Origin: Lycium barbarum
Taxonomy: Eukaryota > Streptophyta > Magnoliopsida > Solanales > Solanaceae
NCBI RefSeq assembly: GCF_019175385.1
Contig: NC_083342.1
Span: 123,380,376 to 123,444,375, forward strand
DNA: 64,000 nt
Direction: 5' to 3'
The notes under the pieces were generated by a model that saw only the letters and a program-made list of their open reading frames with translations, searched no databases and had not been told where the DNA came from. Made by a program: the position numbers and the translations under genes. Positions 1 to 12,619 of the stretch are shown here, piece after piece (within the stretch, counting starts at the first letter, position 1; every line of letters starts with the position of its first letter).

Positions 1-1248
1 GCACTAAGCTTATGTAACAATCCAGTCGATACAGACCACAAAAGTCTCTGGTAACAAGTAAACGAGAAAGTTCTGTTTTTTGTTTCATGACCTCACGGAG
101 TATAATATAGCTCAACAAGCTAAAGAATGAATGTGCAGAATGTTCGTTTCCTACAAACAAGTTTTGAACTTTTGACCTGTTATTTCATGGATGAAACTTC
201 AAGTTTACAAGTTTTGATTTTTGATCTTGATGGTTTGTCCATTGGACAACATCAGGGAGAAATCTAACAAGAAGTTGACTTTGGACTTTGGAGGTTTGTC
301 CACGGGGCGAGCGGAGTCAGAAATTTAAGACCGCCTATTTTGAGAGTTATTGGGTGCAATTTCCTGGTGCTCTGCTCTCATTTAGATTCGAAAGCCTAAC
401 GTAAAGGGCGTTGGCTATTACGGAAATACATTAGTAGATTGGTCGTCTAATCAATTGTGTAATTCATTAATTAGTCTTTTTTAGCATTATAATTATAATA
501 TATTCTCCCTGTTTTAAAGGTCAGTGTAGAATCTAAACTACTTCGATGTTTTTTTATGGGGGGAAAAGAAGCGTGCATCCACATGCCTTGTATAAATTTA
601 CTAGAACTCGACCTTCCTATCCAAAGGTGTATACGTCATTTGGAGGTGGGTGGTCTGTTATTCACAAACTAAGATGATTATGTGCCTCCTATTTAATTAT
701 TCTTGACAAATGAGACGTCAAATAAATAGGATGGCATAATTAGCTAGGTTCTGTTCACATAAGGAGAAGACTGATCCAAATAACGAAAAAGTTTTCCGGC
801 AACAAACAACGGATCTAAGAATCGATAAATATTCAAGTATTCACGAATATTTGTATGTGTGATTGATGTTCGTGAGATATTTCTTTGTTTACTTGATCTT
901 AGTTACAATGTTGAATCCTAATATTTATTCGTTCCCTTCAGATTTGACTTGGACGTCGTCCCTTTGGATGCCTTCAATCATATTTGCATAATGACCGAGT
1001 CCGAGTGCAATCTATAGAAAGTGCAAGTTGTTTAGTGTTTACTAAGGCCAAAAGCCATCGCTAATCAAATAATTTTAGATAAATTAGGCACATGAATTCT
1101 GGACAATCTTTATGATTGATATATGCACTTTCCGTTTCCAAATTTTGATTGTTAAAGAGGTAAAGGTCGTATGTATCTCTAATTTTCATGTTCCAACAAA
1201 GGAAAATTGAAGGAGTCTCTGCAAATGTCAAAGAGCTATGCCATCCAA
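1..1248. other. Intergenic, no gene recognised
   Basis: I see no supportable gene in this stretch. The frames are short and AT-rich, and no exon with family motifs is visible. Near 350 the phrase ttattgggtgcaatttcc also occurs, slightly changed, near 48055, so part of this stretch is probably a dispersed repeat remnant. Confidence 0.5.
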
Positions 1249-1627
1249 GATATATATATATATTCAACTAGTTACTTGCTTTATATCCTTCTTTCCTCTC
1301 TCTTAGTAACGGACCATTTCAAATTCTCTTGCTTGTTGACTTTCCTTAAAGAGTGGGAAGAATGGAAATATATTAAGGTAAACCATTTTTATATAATTAG
1401 GTCATCTATACATGTCGTAACAGGTAATCTGTCTTATTTTTATCAAAATTTCAAATCTCATATTTTATGAAGGCTTACTAGATATCCTTTAGATGATCAA
1501 ATAGTGTAAAAACTTATTTAAATTGACGGTGTACAAAACTTAAACTCAAATATTATATGCTCAGCAATAGACAAACATAATTCTTTCTTCTTCTTCTTCG
1601 GTAGTTACCAACTTAGACCTTATTCTA
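1249..1627 (+). repeat. Direct repeat, copy 1 (379 bp)
   Basis: This segment is repeated at 2253-2624 with high identity. Both copies run from a (TA)n tract followed by ttcaactagttacttgc to a TTC microsatellite and gttaccaact. The short open frame starting at 1207 lies mostly in this repeat and is not considered a gene. The two copies flank an inverted-repeat element at 1721-2252. Confidence 0.8.
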
Positions 1628-1720
1628 GAGAAAAGGACATAAATGGTCCCTTAACTGTGAGAGAAGGTTCAAAATAGTCCCTTAACTCGAGACATTATTA
1701 AAGAAAAGATCAAATACCTC

Positions 1721-2252
1721 GAGACAAAATTGATGGATGTCATTCGGTTATAGGGAAAAACTGAGGAAAAACCTACAGACTTGATAATGTCTGAACATAG
1801 TGTCTCGGAACACAAAGACCGACGGACTCTGTCGATTAAAACCCAGGGAGTCCATCGGCTAAGTAAAATACACCAGACTTTAGAAATAAATTAGAAATAG
1901 CAGAGACTACAAAATTGTCACTACTAAAAACAAGCGAAAAAATGATGGACGAAATCGAGGGACACTATTTTTTCTACAAAAACCAACTGACATCCGTCAG
2001 TTATTTTCGAGGAAAAATGTGCGGAAACTATTTTTTTAAAAGAAGTGCTACAATGGAAGTATTTATTTTTATACCGGGTTTTCAATAAAAACGAGTCTAG
2101 CGTATTTTACTTAGCCGATGGACTCCCTTGGTTTTAATTGACAGAATCCGTCGGTCTTTGTGTTCCGAGACACTATTTTCTGATATTATCAAGTTTGTAG
2201 GTTTTTCCTCGATTTTTTCCTATAACCGACAGACAACCATCAGTTTTGTCCC
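1721..2252. mobile_element. Inverted-repeat (fold-back/MITE-like) element, about 530 bp
   Basis: The two ends are inverted copies of each other over roughly 165 bp. The left end begins gagacaaaattgatgg at 1721. The right end, read from 2252 on the - strand, begins gggacaaaactgatgg. The similarity continues through an interior block containing ccgacgga and agtccatcggctaag on both arms. No transposase frame is present. I did not find a clean target-site duplication, so superfamily assignment is open; long arms are common in mutator-type and fold-back elements. Confidence 0.6.
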
Positions 2253-2624
2253 GATATATATTCAACTAGTTACTTGCTTTATATCCTTCTTTCCCCTCTC
2301 TTAATAACGGACCATTTCAAATTCTCTTGCTTGTTGACTTTCCTTAAAGAGTGGGAAGAATGGAAATATGTTAAGGTAAACCATTTTTATATAATTAGGT
2401 CATCTATACATGTTCTAACAGGTAATCTATCTTATTTTTTTTTTTAAATTTCAAATCTCAAATTTTATGGAGGCTTACTAGATATCCTTTGGATGATCAA
2501 ATAGTGTAAAAACTTATTTAAATTGACGGTGCACAAAACTTAAACTCAAATATTATATGCTCAACAATAAACAAACATAATTCTTTCTTCTTCTTCGGTA
2601 GTTACCAACTTATTCCTTATTCTA
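2253..2624 (+). repeat. Direct repeat, copy 2 (372 bp)
   Basis: This is the second copy of the segment at 1249-1627, with a few substitutions and a shorter TTC tract. It ends about 500 bp upstream of the first germin-like gene, so it may contribute to that gene's distal promoter. Only the duplication itself is seen in the sequence. Confidence 0.8.
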
Positions 2625-3031
2625 TGTATGAGCTCCGGCCTAAACTTATTCACGCTCGTTAATTATGTATAGAACCATTTTTTTCTGCAAGTCAAAGGGT
2701 GCTTCAAGCTTGTTAGAACGTGTCAAATTGTGATATAATGGAAACTATTTCTTAATTCAAGCTTTTTCGTTAAAGGAATTGATCTCCTTAAAGAAATTAA
2801 CAGCACATGAATGGATAAACTTGATAACAAATCGAATAATGCGAGTCAGCTTATACCTCAGAGGCACCAATGAGACTAGATGCCTAGTCGATTTATGGTC
2901 AAATTAACAATTAGCAAATGGCATGTTTCGTGCTCTTACACACAAATTATCTCATGCCAACTAAAATTCCAATTACATCACTTTGATTTGGCCAGCTAGG
3001 AATTCTCACCTAAAGCTTTTCATACTTTCCC

Positions 3032-3039
3032 TATAAATA
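3032..3039 (+). promoter_or_regulatory. TATA box of the first germin-like gene
   Basis: TATAAATA lies 99 bp upstream of the ATG at 3138. The position and sequence fit a plant core promoter. The second germin-like gene has the same octamer at a similar place. Confidence 0.6.
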
Positions 3040-3137
3040 AACAGTTTAGTTTGTCTTTGCAATATATCCATACAAATTTGAAACATCTTCTTTGTTCGTG
3101 TCCTTTTCCCCTATTTACTTGCTTCATATAATCCCAA

Positions 3138-3937
3138 ATGGCTGCCTTTAGAAAGATGCTTCCTTTAATTGTGGTAATTATGGCATTATTAGCCATCAAC
3201 TCAGATAAAGCTTGTGCTGGAGACCCAGATATGCTCCAGGATATTTGTGTTGCTGACCTTAACTCAAGTAAGTGAAGTGGCTCCAATAACTAATAAGTAT
3301 TGGACAAACTTCTTCAAAAATATTAGTATTGGATATCATAGAAATTTACTTATAATTAATTACCATGTTACTTATAAGTGATCTGATTGTGTACGTAACA
3401 GCCACGAAGGTGAACGGATTTACATGCAAGAACACGTTCTCGGCGGCTGATTTCTCGTCAATGGTCATTTCAAAACCAGGAGCCATCACCAACATGTTTG
3501 GCTCCTTAGTCACTGGAGCAAACGTTCAGGGTATCCCTGGCCTTAACACACTTGGTGTGTCAATGGCTCGTATCGACTTCGCTCGCGGTGGCATTAACCC
3601 ACCCCACACCCACCCACGAGCCACCGAGATGATTTATGTCTTATATGGTACATTGGATGTTGGCTTCATTACCACAGCCAATGTCTTGGTCTCTAAGCGC
3701 ATTGTACAAGGAGAAGTCTTTGTTTTTCCTAGAGGACTTGTTCATTTCCAAAAGAATAATGGTAAAGTTCCTGCAGCTGTTATTGCTGGCTTTAATAGCC
3801 AGTTACCTGGTACACAGTCTCTTGCGACAACGTTGTTTGCAGCTTCACCAGCTGTTCCTGATGATGTCTTGGGTCAAGCATTCCAGATTAAAACTCCACA
3901 AGTTCAGTTTATTAAGTCAAAATTTGCCCCCAAGTAA
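3138..3937 (+). CDS. Germin-like protein 1 (secreted cupin), two exons
   Basis: The exons are 3138-3267 and 3402-3937, giving 221 aa. The intron is 134 bp with donor GTAAGT and acceptor ACAG, and the join falls inside a Thr codon. The first residues form a signal peptide with hydrophobic core LPLIVVIMALLAI, probably cleaved before GDPDML, so the protein should be secreted to the apoplast. Cys37 and Cys52 match the conserved disulfide of germin-like proteins. Cupin motif 1 has His112, His114 and Glu119, and cupin motif 2 has His158: the four metal ligands of the family. Family members form oligomers and often show Mn-superoxide dismutase or related activity; the sequence most resembles the nectarin-1-like group. 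A glycosylation sequon NST (42-44) spans the splice junction. An exon-2-only reading starting at 3365 would lack the signal peptide and is rejected. Exact enzymatic activity is not shown. Confidence 0.93.
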
Positions 3938-4976
3938 TAGAATTGTTTTCTCTCAACAATAATTTGGGTGTGTTGACATATGTTGTTCTGTTATGTACGT
4001 TACTAAATGCGTGATGTTTTTTGTAATCTCAATAAGATTTTTTTCTCTCTAGTGTTTTCTCCTAATGTAACAATAATGGCTTCGATCTCCTATCGTTATA
4101 TATCTCTGAATTAACTTGTTAGGTGCAAGTTTCGAATGGCTCTTCGGGTCTTTTTATCTCCAAATTGATTATTATGAAGTTAATGGCCGGCCGTACAAAT
4201 AAGCAAGAGAATTAAAAAATAAAAAGATTCTTTTGATTTCGTTTCATTCCGAGAAAAAAAAAAATCAATCGGAGTATATATATGCCAGAGTCAACAGACT
4301 CCCTCGGTCTCAATTTATGCGAAAGTGTGATTGAACACGAAATTTAGCAAAAAAAAAAAAAAAAAAGACTTTTGAAATATATAATCTAAAATAAGTCATA
4401 CATATTTATATAGCTATAATTATTTTATTAAAAAGTAAAATAGGAAGATTGAAGTTAAATTATTAGTACTACTCCTATTAAATATGGACAGATGTTATTC
4501 TGTAAAAGAGAAGCCAAAGTGACAAAATGAAAAATGGGATAACAAATTGAGACATACAAAAAACTGAAAATTGTGGGGTATTGAAAATTTGTGTCAACGT
4601 CTAACCCAAAAGAGTCACTCAAAATCCTTTGGAACAACCAAATCAAAACCCAAACACAGCAAATATAGAGTAGGTATCTATATTTACTCTTCCAAATTCC
4701 AATCATGTCACCAAATTATTGCTTAAAAAGGGTTACACCGTACAAGTCGATTGGCAATATTCACGTTCAGTATCTTTCCAACATTGATTTTCACTCAGAC
4801 CAGACTTGTGTAGATATATACTCTTTAATCCTCATCACTCTGAATGCTGAATATAGATGCAACTAATACTGTTCATGGAAAATGTTGCAAACAACCAATA
4901 TCCTCCATATGAAATGCACAATAAAAAGTAATGATTCAAAATTACTTTCGAAGTCTTAAGTAATAATTAGACAATG
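3938..4976. other. 3' flank of germin-like gene 1 and intergenic DNA
   Basis: The first 150 bp are T-rich and probably contain the 3' UTR; an AATAAG polyadenylation-like hexamer lies near 4030. The remainder is AT-rich with poly(A) tracts near 4257 and 4350. I see no further gene. Confidence 0.4.
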
Positions 4977-5550
4977 AATTTTCGTCTTTTGAGCTCTGAA
5001 AGGTCTGGTTATATATTAGACGTTAAATCATCTTAAAATATTTTGTTTAATTCAAAAATATTTTCACCTACTTCTCAAATAAATTGTTCTTGAATAAGAA
5101 GACACAAAAGAATCAGAAAGAAATTTAAACTTCTTTTATGAGTACTTCTAACTACTTTAATCTGGATAAAGGAATACTAATTTTTTTTTTTAACTCAAAG
5201 ATATATTAAATAAATCCCATTAAATATTACTGGAAGCACTAAAGTAATGTCTTTCGGCTCAGATCTCCCTGCAAAATTAGACATGGTTATAAAAATAAAT
5301 AGAGTAAGAAAGAAAAAGAAAAAAGGACACAAAAGAACTTACATTAAAGAGGAATTTTTGGAAAACTATAAGACAAATTGGGATGACACAACCACCAACT
5401 GCCATCACAAAGACAAACCACACTTAGTGAGTTGATGGAATAACAGATGCTAGGCTTGCTTCTACATTTTCTTTCAGTAGCTTCAGCTTTTTCATGAGCC
5501 TTTCATTTTTCACTGTCCTGGCCACAGTCACTTTTCTTTTCTCTTCTAGA
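4977..5550. repeat. Local duplication, copy A (two blocks)
   Basis: Two blocks here recur downstream in the same order. The block 4977-5221 matches about 6683-6921; both contain gaatcagaaagaaattta and ggaatactaattttttt. The block 5461-5550 matches about 8397-8490; both contain acattttctttcagta and ttctcttctaga. On the - strand the second block keeps a short coding-like pattern, LEEKRKVT, which suggests a fragment of an old exon. The small frame at 5247-5435 lies between the blocks and has no recognised homology. Confidence 0.6.
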
Positions 5551-6214
5551 CAGGACAGCTCAATAAAATAATTTGTGATCTAAAGTCAAATTTATGTAAT
5601 TTCTTTTTTTGAAATTCACTCTTTTAACCTTTTTAGATGCAAAGCTATAAATTTATCCTTTTAAGGATTAATCCACTCAAACATTTCGTTTAATAAAAAG
5701 ACAACCTGGGGCACAAAGTATCTAAAAATAATTAATGAAGAAAAATTGAGTTTAAAATGGAATATAAAACTGCATAAATAGGGGGAAAAAATGAAAACAA
5801 AATTACGGGAAAGAAAGAAAAATCAAGATCAAAGGGGTAGGTATATGTAATAATTACTGAGAAATAAAAACTTAACCTAATTTGCTCATTCATTTGAACA
5901 ACCAAAACTAAATTTTTTAAAACAATGGAAACTTTTTATTTATGATAATTTAAAAAATTATATGTTATATAGAATTAAATGTCATTTTCAATTCTTTTTA
6001 GTCTATACATTTATATATTTCTTGTATAGTGACATATGAATCATTAAATCTTCTTTCCATATTTTCAAATTCTTATTTCAATCTCTCAAGTTACAATAAG
6101 TTTTTACTTCCTGAGCAAAAGTCTCCTTATAACCACTAAAAAATAACTAAATGTGTCAAAAGTTACAAATTAATAATTAGTAAAGTTTATTATTTTCTTA
6201 TATGGTAATGACCA
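5551..6214. other. AT-rich intergenic DNA
   Basis: I see only short frames and A/T runs here, with no recognisable gene or bounded mobile element. Confidence 0.4.
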
Positions 6215-6391
6215 TGGGCGAAGCTAGAATATGAGTTACAGCTTCGGCCTAACCTAATAGTTTTGGTCCAAATCTTATATTTGTCTTAAGAAATTCATTA
6301 AATTTGTACAAATTATTAATTTAGAATCCATACACTTCATAGAACTAGAATTCTAAACCCATAAATTTCAAATTCTGGTTCCACCTCTAGT
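6215..6391. mobile_element. hAT-type MITE remnant
   Basis: The left end reads gggcgaagctagaat and the right end reads aattctggttccacctctag, a degenerate inverted pair of the type gggcggatctagaat common in plant hAT-derived MITEs. The interior is AT-rich and noncoding. Boundaries are approximate and no target duplication was resolved. Confidence 0.45.
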
Positions 6392-6682
6392 CGTGACATT
6401 TGAAATGTAATAAATTTTCTTTTCAAATTTTTAGTTCTTAGTTAAATGATGGTAGAAGTTGTCTGACATTTTGGAACTTTAAATTAAACTATTTAAAATC
6501 TTCATATCTACCAATAAGATTTTTGACAACAAGAATCAAAGTATTGTATTGCAACAAATGGCTAACATTTTATTAACTTGAAAGAACCTTCCCCAAGTTA
6601 TATAATAAGACATGTGATACTTACTTTTCCACATGTCAAACAACTATAAATATGCACTAGTGACTAATTATACGTAATGAAT

Positions 6683-8490
6683 TGTGAGTTTTGAGCTCCA
6701 TATGGTCTGGTACATATTAGATGTCAAACCATCTCAAAATATTCTGTCAACTCAAAATTATTTTTCACCTCATTTCTCAAATAAATTGTGATTGAATTAA
6801 AAAAAATACAAAAGAATCAGAAAGAAATTTAGACAACACTTGTTTTATGACTAGTTTAATCTGAATAAAGGAATACTAATTTTTTTACTTTAACTCAAAG
6901 AGACATATTAAATAATTTCCATTGGTCTATGGCATTTCATTGGGCTAAACGGGGAAGTTGGAAGTTGTCGGGTAAGGCACAAGGATCCAATATTCTAATC
7001 TGCCATGAGGTCATATTAGCCAATATGTTATTCAATGTCATCTGGAAGACGATAACGGCAACGAAAAGAAACTAAAGGCACTACTCAAAGAAAAGAAATT
7101 TCTCGCCGCCAAGGAACATAAGAATTTAACTATTAGGGAAGAGAAGATTTCTTTACTTGAAGATGAGATGAAGAAGAAGGCCGACGCCCTAAACTGCGAC
7201 GTAGACCTACTTGGCGACGAAATCAACCATCGTTTATCGTCGCAATTTGCTATATTTATCTACTCACTTGCATGCATATTTGTATTACTTAACAACGTCG
7301 CTCCATTGATTCTCATCCTCCCCAAATTTATATGCAAAGATGGTAATTAATGGAAAAGATCCTAGCATTGTCGATATATTTGCTACTAGTGGTTCAAGTT
7401 CAAGTGTTTCTACATATTTTTGGCCTTTCACCCCATTTGTTTCGAAACTCTAGCTTCGTGCCTATTGAATATTTTGTCTAACAAGCATGAAATTGCCTAT
7501 TTAGCACAAATTTTTGAAGATATGCTGTCAGAAACAACATTAGCTTTGATGAATCAATTATCTTATTTCTTGTATGTTAAGATGAGAGCCAGCTTCATAG
7601 TCATTTATGCTGCACTGTGTTACCAAAAAAAAAAAAAAAAACCGTTGAACAGCAAGGTCATGTGTCTCAGCTCTATAAAACAAACTGCGACATGCCTCAC
7701 AATGGTTGTGTGAGACCTCTCAATTTTGCCAAATGGAATAGTGGGTTTCGCTGGTCAGTTTTTCTCTCCTTTGCCAAATTTTACCTTCGTCCTTCATCCC
7801 TGAAATCCACACCAACATGACCACATCCAGAATTGGAAAATCTGGGCTCCTCAACAAACAATTTAGACAAGCCCATAAAAATATTGGTGGCATAATTTAA
7901 GATAGAGCAAGTTATTTTTTGTTGATGTATGAACCCTTCTTTTCTTGTGTGTGTCCTCTGTGTTGCGTGTATAAGAGCTTTTTGATGGGTTTGTGAGGGT
8001 GAACAGATTTTCTTACGAGGAATGTGAGAGTAGTAATTAGTTCTATATTTTAACAATCAATCCGAGTATGAATACTGCATATTATTTTTGCTCGATGTTT
8101 ATTATGTTAGAGGAAATCAAGGATAATTTCTTTCTTTCTTCTGATGCTGCATATAATTGTTTCGTTAAAGAGGAAGACCAGAGAAGATGAGAGGAAAATT
8201 GACTTTTGAGGAAAAGTTACAGTTGAGTTTCTTCATATGAGGGGATTGGATGGCGCTGATGCAGAGAGAGAGAAAGGGCTTCTTTTATTCACTGTGGGAC
8301 TCACAATGCCATTTGGCAAAAAAGCACATCCCTCACACAACTATTACTTGGCATATCTCACTCAAAATAAAAAAATTCACGGATACGAACCTTGCTCCCA
8401 CATTTTCTTTCAGTATTTTCACGAGCCTTTCGTTTTTCATCATCGTGGCCACATCCATTATTTGTCCAGTCACTTCCCTTTTCTCTTCTA
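6683..8490. repeat. Local duplication, copy B, with extra DNA between its two blocks
   Basis: The outer parts (6683-6921 and 8397-8490) match copy A at 4977-5550. The roughly 1.5 kb between them is absent from copy A. It includes a + strand open stretch near 7050-7350 whose reading is strongly coiled-coil-like (Lys/Glu-rich, with motifs such as EEKISLLEDEM). It then runs into a hydrophobic tail and stops, with no start or splice structure I can defend. I regard it as a gene fragment of unknown origin. Confidence 0.45.
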
Positions 8491-8635
8491 GACTCCAAAA
8501 ATACTTCATCCATCGCACATTGGATGTCTGTCTTTCAATGTCCTCTTTTGTTCTAAATTCTTTACGTTCTCGTTCAACAAATTTATCCTCTTCCTGGTGC
8601 TGAGGGTGAGAACAACTCCAAAAAATTCCACACAA
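8333..8635 (-). pseudogene. Exon-like coiled-coil fragment of unknown gene
   Basis: On the - strand about 75 codons form a charged, helix-like stretch (motifs KEDIERQTSNVRWMKYFW and SLEEKREVTGQIMD). A shorter diverged relative lies at 5461-5550, with LEEKRKVT in the same position. The repetition suggests descent from a real exon. No start context, splice partners or family assignment can be seen, so this is called a fragment. Confidence 0.3.
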
Positions 8636-8639
8636 GAAG

Positions 8640-9526
8640 TTTCCACCATGAGAACAAATGTTCTACATTTTAATTGTCCTATTACATAAGAATAATTAAA
8701 ACCCGACATTAAGTGTGAAACTAAGAGTGAACAAACCACTAGCGTCTAACTGTTCGTTAAAATCACGGACTACTGAGTTGTCATGTTCTTTTGGAGTCTT
8801 AAATCCGTTCTCTAATTTCTCTATGTGATCTTCCACATTCTTCTCAATGCCTGAGGATGTACTCATTGCTGCAAAAAGAAAAGGTTGTGAGCTTCACTAA
8901 ATGGAAATTGGACAAAAAGAATAAGAAAAATACACCTTTAGATAGCAATCCGAACTATAGATCTAAAATACACAAAGATACGAAACTTTCTAAACATAAC
9001 ACAGGCAGAAATCTAACCAGTAAACTTCTTAATCTGGGTACAATTTCAAGCACTTATTAGATCATGCCACATAAATAAAAGCACGGCTAAAAGGTTACAC
9101 CAATTCATCGATTCCTATTCATCATAGCTATATTGTACAGTTCCAAGTTGGAAAAATACAAAACAGGAACTCATAACCTTATGGTCACAAAGGAGAGGTT
9201 TTCAACTAGTGATCCACCCATGAAAAAAAAAAAAAACAACAAGATGCTGGATAGCAAAGTCTGTTATGAAGTTTACCTAGTTGAAAAGGAGCTAGCAAAC
9301 CTTTTAACAATATATATCCGAAAAGGCAACAACCCTTTTATACGGGAAGAAAAAACAGAGAGGAATGATTCTGATAGAGTCCACTGGCTGAGGAATAAGT
9401 TGTTTGTCTCCTTATATGGTATTGGACAATTATCATTTTATGAGCCAACTTTCGAAATTGAGTTAGGCTTAAATTCATTCATGGCAATGATGCTCACGAT
9501 GCTATCCCTGACCTTATTCTCAAGAT
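8640..9526. other. Intergenic, one unsupported open frame
   Basis: A + strand frame of 138 codons covers 9133-9549. It crosses a poly(A) run (KKKKNNK) and ends inside the MITE that begins at 9537. It has no recognisable domain and is probably not a gene. Confidence 0.35.
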
Positions 9527-9536
9527 CACCTCATCA

Positions 9537-9799
9537 AGGACGAATTTAGGGGTAAAATTAAGGTCCCGTGAACACATGATCATCCGATTAAACTCGGTAT
9601 ATTATATGTATATTTCTTAAGATATATCCAGTATTACCTTTAGGAACACATGCTACAAAAGACTCAATAATGCACTTGGTTGAAGGTTAAGTCATTTACC
9701 TAGAAGTTTAAAGATCAATTCCCACTTAATGAAGGTTTTTTATTTTTTTTTGTTTTAATAGTGAACCCATACTCTAGAAATTCTAGATTCGCCTTTGCA
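9537..9799. mobile_element. hAT-type MITE with target-site duplication
   Basis: The element runs from aggacgaatttagg to ctagattcgcctttgca, a degenerate terminal inverted repeat. It is flanked on both sides by cctcatca (9529-9536 and 9800-9807), an 8-bp duplication as expected for hAT transposition; the match extends two bases further left as cacctcatca. A second member of the family lies in inverted orientation at about 45949-46221. Confidence 0.65.
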
Positions 9800-10161
9800 C
9801 CTCATCATAGTCTAGAAGGCTAGGATTACCCTTGCTCTTTTCATTGTTTCTCCATAGTTACAAATTGTTACTTTGCTAATCTCTTACGTTTTTTTGGTGT
9901 TGGGATATATACTAGTATTAACCATGGGATATATTAAGAAAGTATAAGAAATCCTTTTTACTCGAGAACCGCACTCCCTGTGTATAAAATAGAAATCAAA
10001 ATATTTTCACTTGCATAATTTTGTTGAATTAAACTGTAGTTAGTTTTCTTTTGAGATTATCCGTGATTCTTACAAAAAATTGTAAATTCTTGTGAATTGT
10101 AACCATGATTACTATAGATTACAGTTGGAGCAAATTAGGCTCCTACTTCATGCTCATGAAC

Positions 10162-10358
10162 TGTAAGAGTGGTTGAGTTGGTTCGGCGAGTGGTTTCCTA
10201 TGTGAGAGATCTGAGACCGATTCTCTTTGCCAACAACTTTCTTGAGCTCGTCACACGGGTCTTGCCTAGTGTGGTTTATGCACTATTGCACTAGAAGCAG
10301 GATTTAGCAAGCGCATTCAGAGGGTAGCGGCTACGGGTTCTCATAGCGATAGAATTAA
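10162..10358 (+). mobile_element. SINE, tRNA-derived (Au/SolS-like)
   Basis: The head has a polymerase III A-box-like sequence in gttgagttggttcgg and a degenerate B box in gagaccgattctc. The body contains tagtgtggtttatgcact and ctagaagcagg. The end contains gggtagcggctacgggtt, which I recognise as typical of plant Au/SolS SINEs. It is noncoding and needs LINE enzymes to move. Ends are approximate and no target duplication was resolved. Confidence 0.65.
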
Positions 10359-12619
10359 CTCCTAAATAGACAGGGAGCGGGGGTAAATTGGGTCTCCAAC
10401 ATTTTTCGCATGACTTAAACTTTTACAAAGTTTTCTGATTTTACGGAACAATCGTAAACTCTGTTCCACAAGTGTGTTCCGACTTAGTTGCGCAAGAGAT
10501 TTATACGTGAAAAACCATTCAGGCTCGAATGGATGTAAAAATCACAACCTAAACCCCTGTAGGATTTCAACTTGACTTCGCTAAAACACCGAGCCAAAGT
10601 GGATTACCCTCATCATCACTAAACTAATTAGTAAGTGTCACAGTTTCTTTCCGCCTTTTTTTTTTCCTATTACTCGCAACTCTCTTTTTGTCTATATAAA
10701 GTTTAACAAGTTTAGAAATATAAATACATTGACACTAAGTCGGTGTCTACTATTATAGGCTTATATTACACTTAAGGTGTAGATATATTCTATAGTTAGT
10801 AATAAAAATCTTGATTATGTCCTAAAAACAAGTCGAATTAATGAAAAAGAAGAAATAACTTTAACAAAAAACGTTAACAAATTTGGGCAGGTTCCAAGTC
10901 GAGGCAGAGCATCTAGTTATGGGATAACGAGGCATATCCTTGTTTAGCTTTGTAATATTTTAGCCAACAACTTTGACAATGGCTCTTTGTTGAGTAGCTC
11001 TCGAATTTTGAACAGTAAACCCTGTCATTTTCTTCATATACTATAGAATGTGGTTAAGGATTACAAGAAAATGACATAAAAACAAGCGTTTTTATTTAAG
11101 TTTTACACTACGCCACGGACCGTAGAAGTAAATGTGTTACCTGATCCAATATTTTGAGATCCTACCTCCATCAACATTGACACTATATCTTTTTTAGTTT
11201 CAAACTATTTCTTTATTTTATTTTAGCGAATATCCAGTGGGAGAAATACAAATGCTACAATATAAAGCATGTTAATTATAGGTTATTGTTATATATATTG
11301 TCATCAATAGAAATAGTGTAAGCTTCTTTACATTGTTGTTGATTTTTGTTAGGACAAAATAAACACCCTTTGGCCATATAGACCTAATTATTTGATCGTC
11401 CAATCGTTAATGATTCATAACTCAATATTGATAAACACCAATCACTTTGAAGTTTAACTATCAGGTTATTCTAAACGTAGTTACTGCTTTGGTACAAGAA
11501 ATGATCCTTTACTGGTGTAGTATTAATTTTTTTTCCAGTGTCGACATGCGTTGTTTATTCTTAAAAACTTTAATCAATCAAGTTCAAACATCAAGATAAA
11601 AATAGACAAAATGACCATCAAAATCAAGTTAGGTGAAGGTAAGACGGATGGAATAACATTTTTTGCCTAATTTAAGAAGGACGCTACAACTATATAAGAA
11701 GATTACTATTTGTTTTCACTTTTCACTTCGAGTGGGTGAACAATTCTCTGCGACAAGTTGAAAACAAAGTGCAGCAATAATTAAGTTCCTTTTATGGATT
11801 AATTTGAAATGTATAACGTGATGTGTACGTGTATTTGAAAAAAAAAAGGTTTTTATATGAGTATATTAGGGTTATTTAATGTGAATTTTATATACATCCC
11901 AAATAGATATGTCATCCATGACATATGGACATTTGCAATGCCGCGTAGAGTTGATTGAGGTCAACCGACCTTGTTGAAATTCTATTTTTGGATAAGTCAT
12001 ACGCAAAAACTTCGTAACAATGAAGTATTCAAGCTAAGTTAGAATTTATATACAAAAGATATAGTAGAAGCTTAGATTAAAATATAAGCGTAAAAGGTAT
12101 GTCCTCCCCTATTCAAAGTATATACGTCTTGTTGCCTTCTTCTTTTTCTTTTTATTTTTTGGTTTTTTACCTTTTGTTTTTTTATAGTTTCTCTGGGAAG
12201 GATGTGCAATAAATAAGCAGAAGGAGAACTTTACTTGGAATTTAAACTAATTCTAAGTAAAATACGACAGACTTACAAGTTACAACAATATGCTATAACT
12301 CAAATAGTACCTCATAATTGCCTTTATCTCTTGTTTGTTGAGCAATCAGTTTCAATCCAAAATCCTATGCAATGAAAACTATTTTATCAAACCATTTCCA
12401 GTTTTTTCTACTATAAATAATGAGTAACTGTTGGAAAAGAAAGAAATTTTGTTTGTATCTACCTGTAATTTGAGTGGTTCAGATATGCTTATAAAATATT
12501 ATCCATCAAACAAATGGAGCCAGGTGCTTCCTTTAATAAAGGTTTTCTTGAATGTTTAAACAATATAAAAACAATAATAAAAACCCCTTAAATTATTCAG
12601 GTCACGAAGTCAAAGGGAC
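10359..12619. other. Intergenic, nothing recognised
   Basis: This is an AT-rich stretch with short frames only. I see no exon, RNA gene or bounded element. A polypyrimidine patch with TTTTT runs lies near 12140-12190. Confidence 0.4.

Noticed and set aside
3365..3401. Single-exon start for germin-like gene 1 at 3365
   Set aside because: These bases are intron. The true N terminus with signal peptide is in the exon at 3138, and the acceptor at 3400-3401 joins in frame.
9133..9549. 138-codon + strand frame
   Set aside because: It contains a poly(A)-encoded Lys run and ends inside a MITE, with no recognisable homology.
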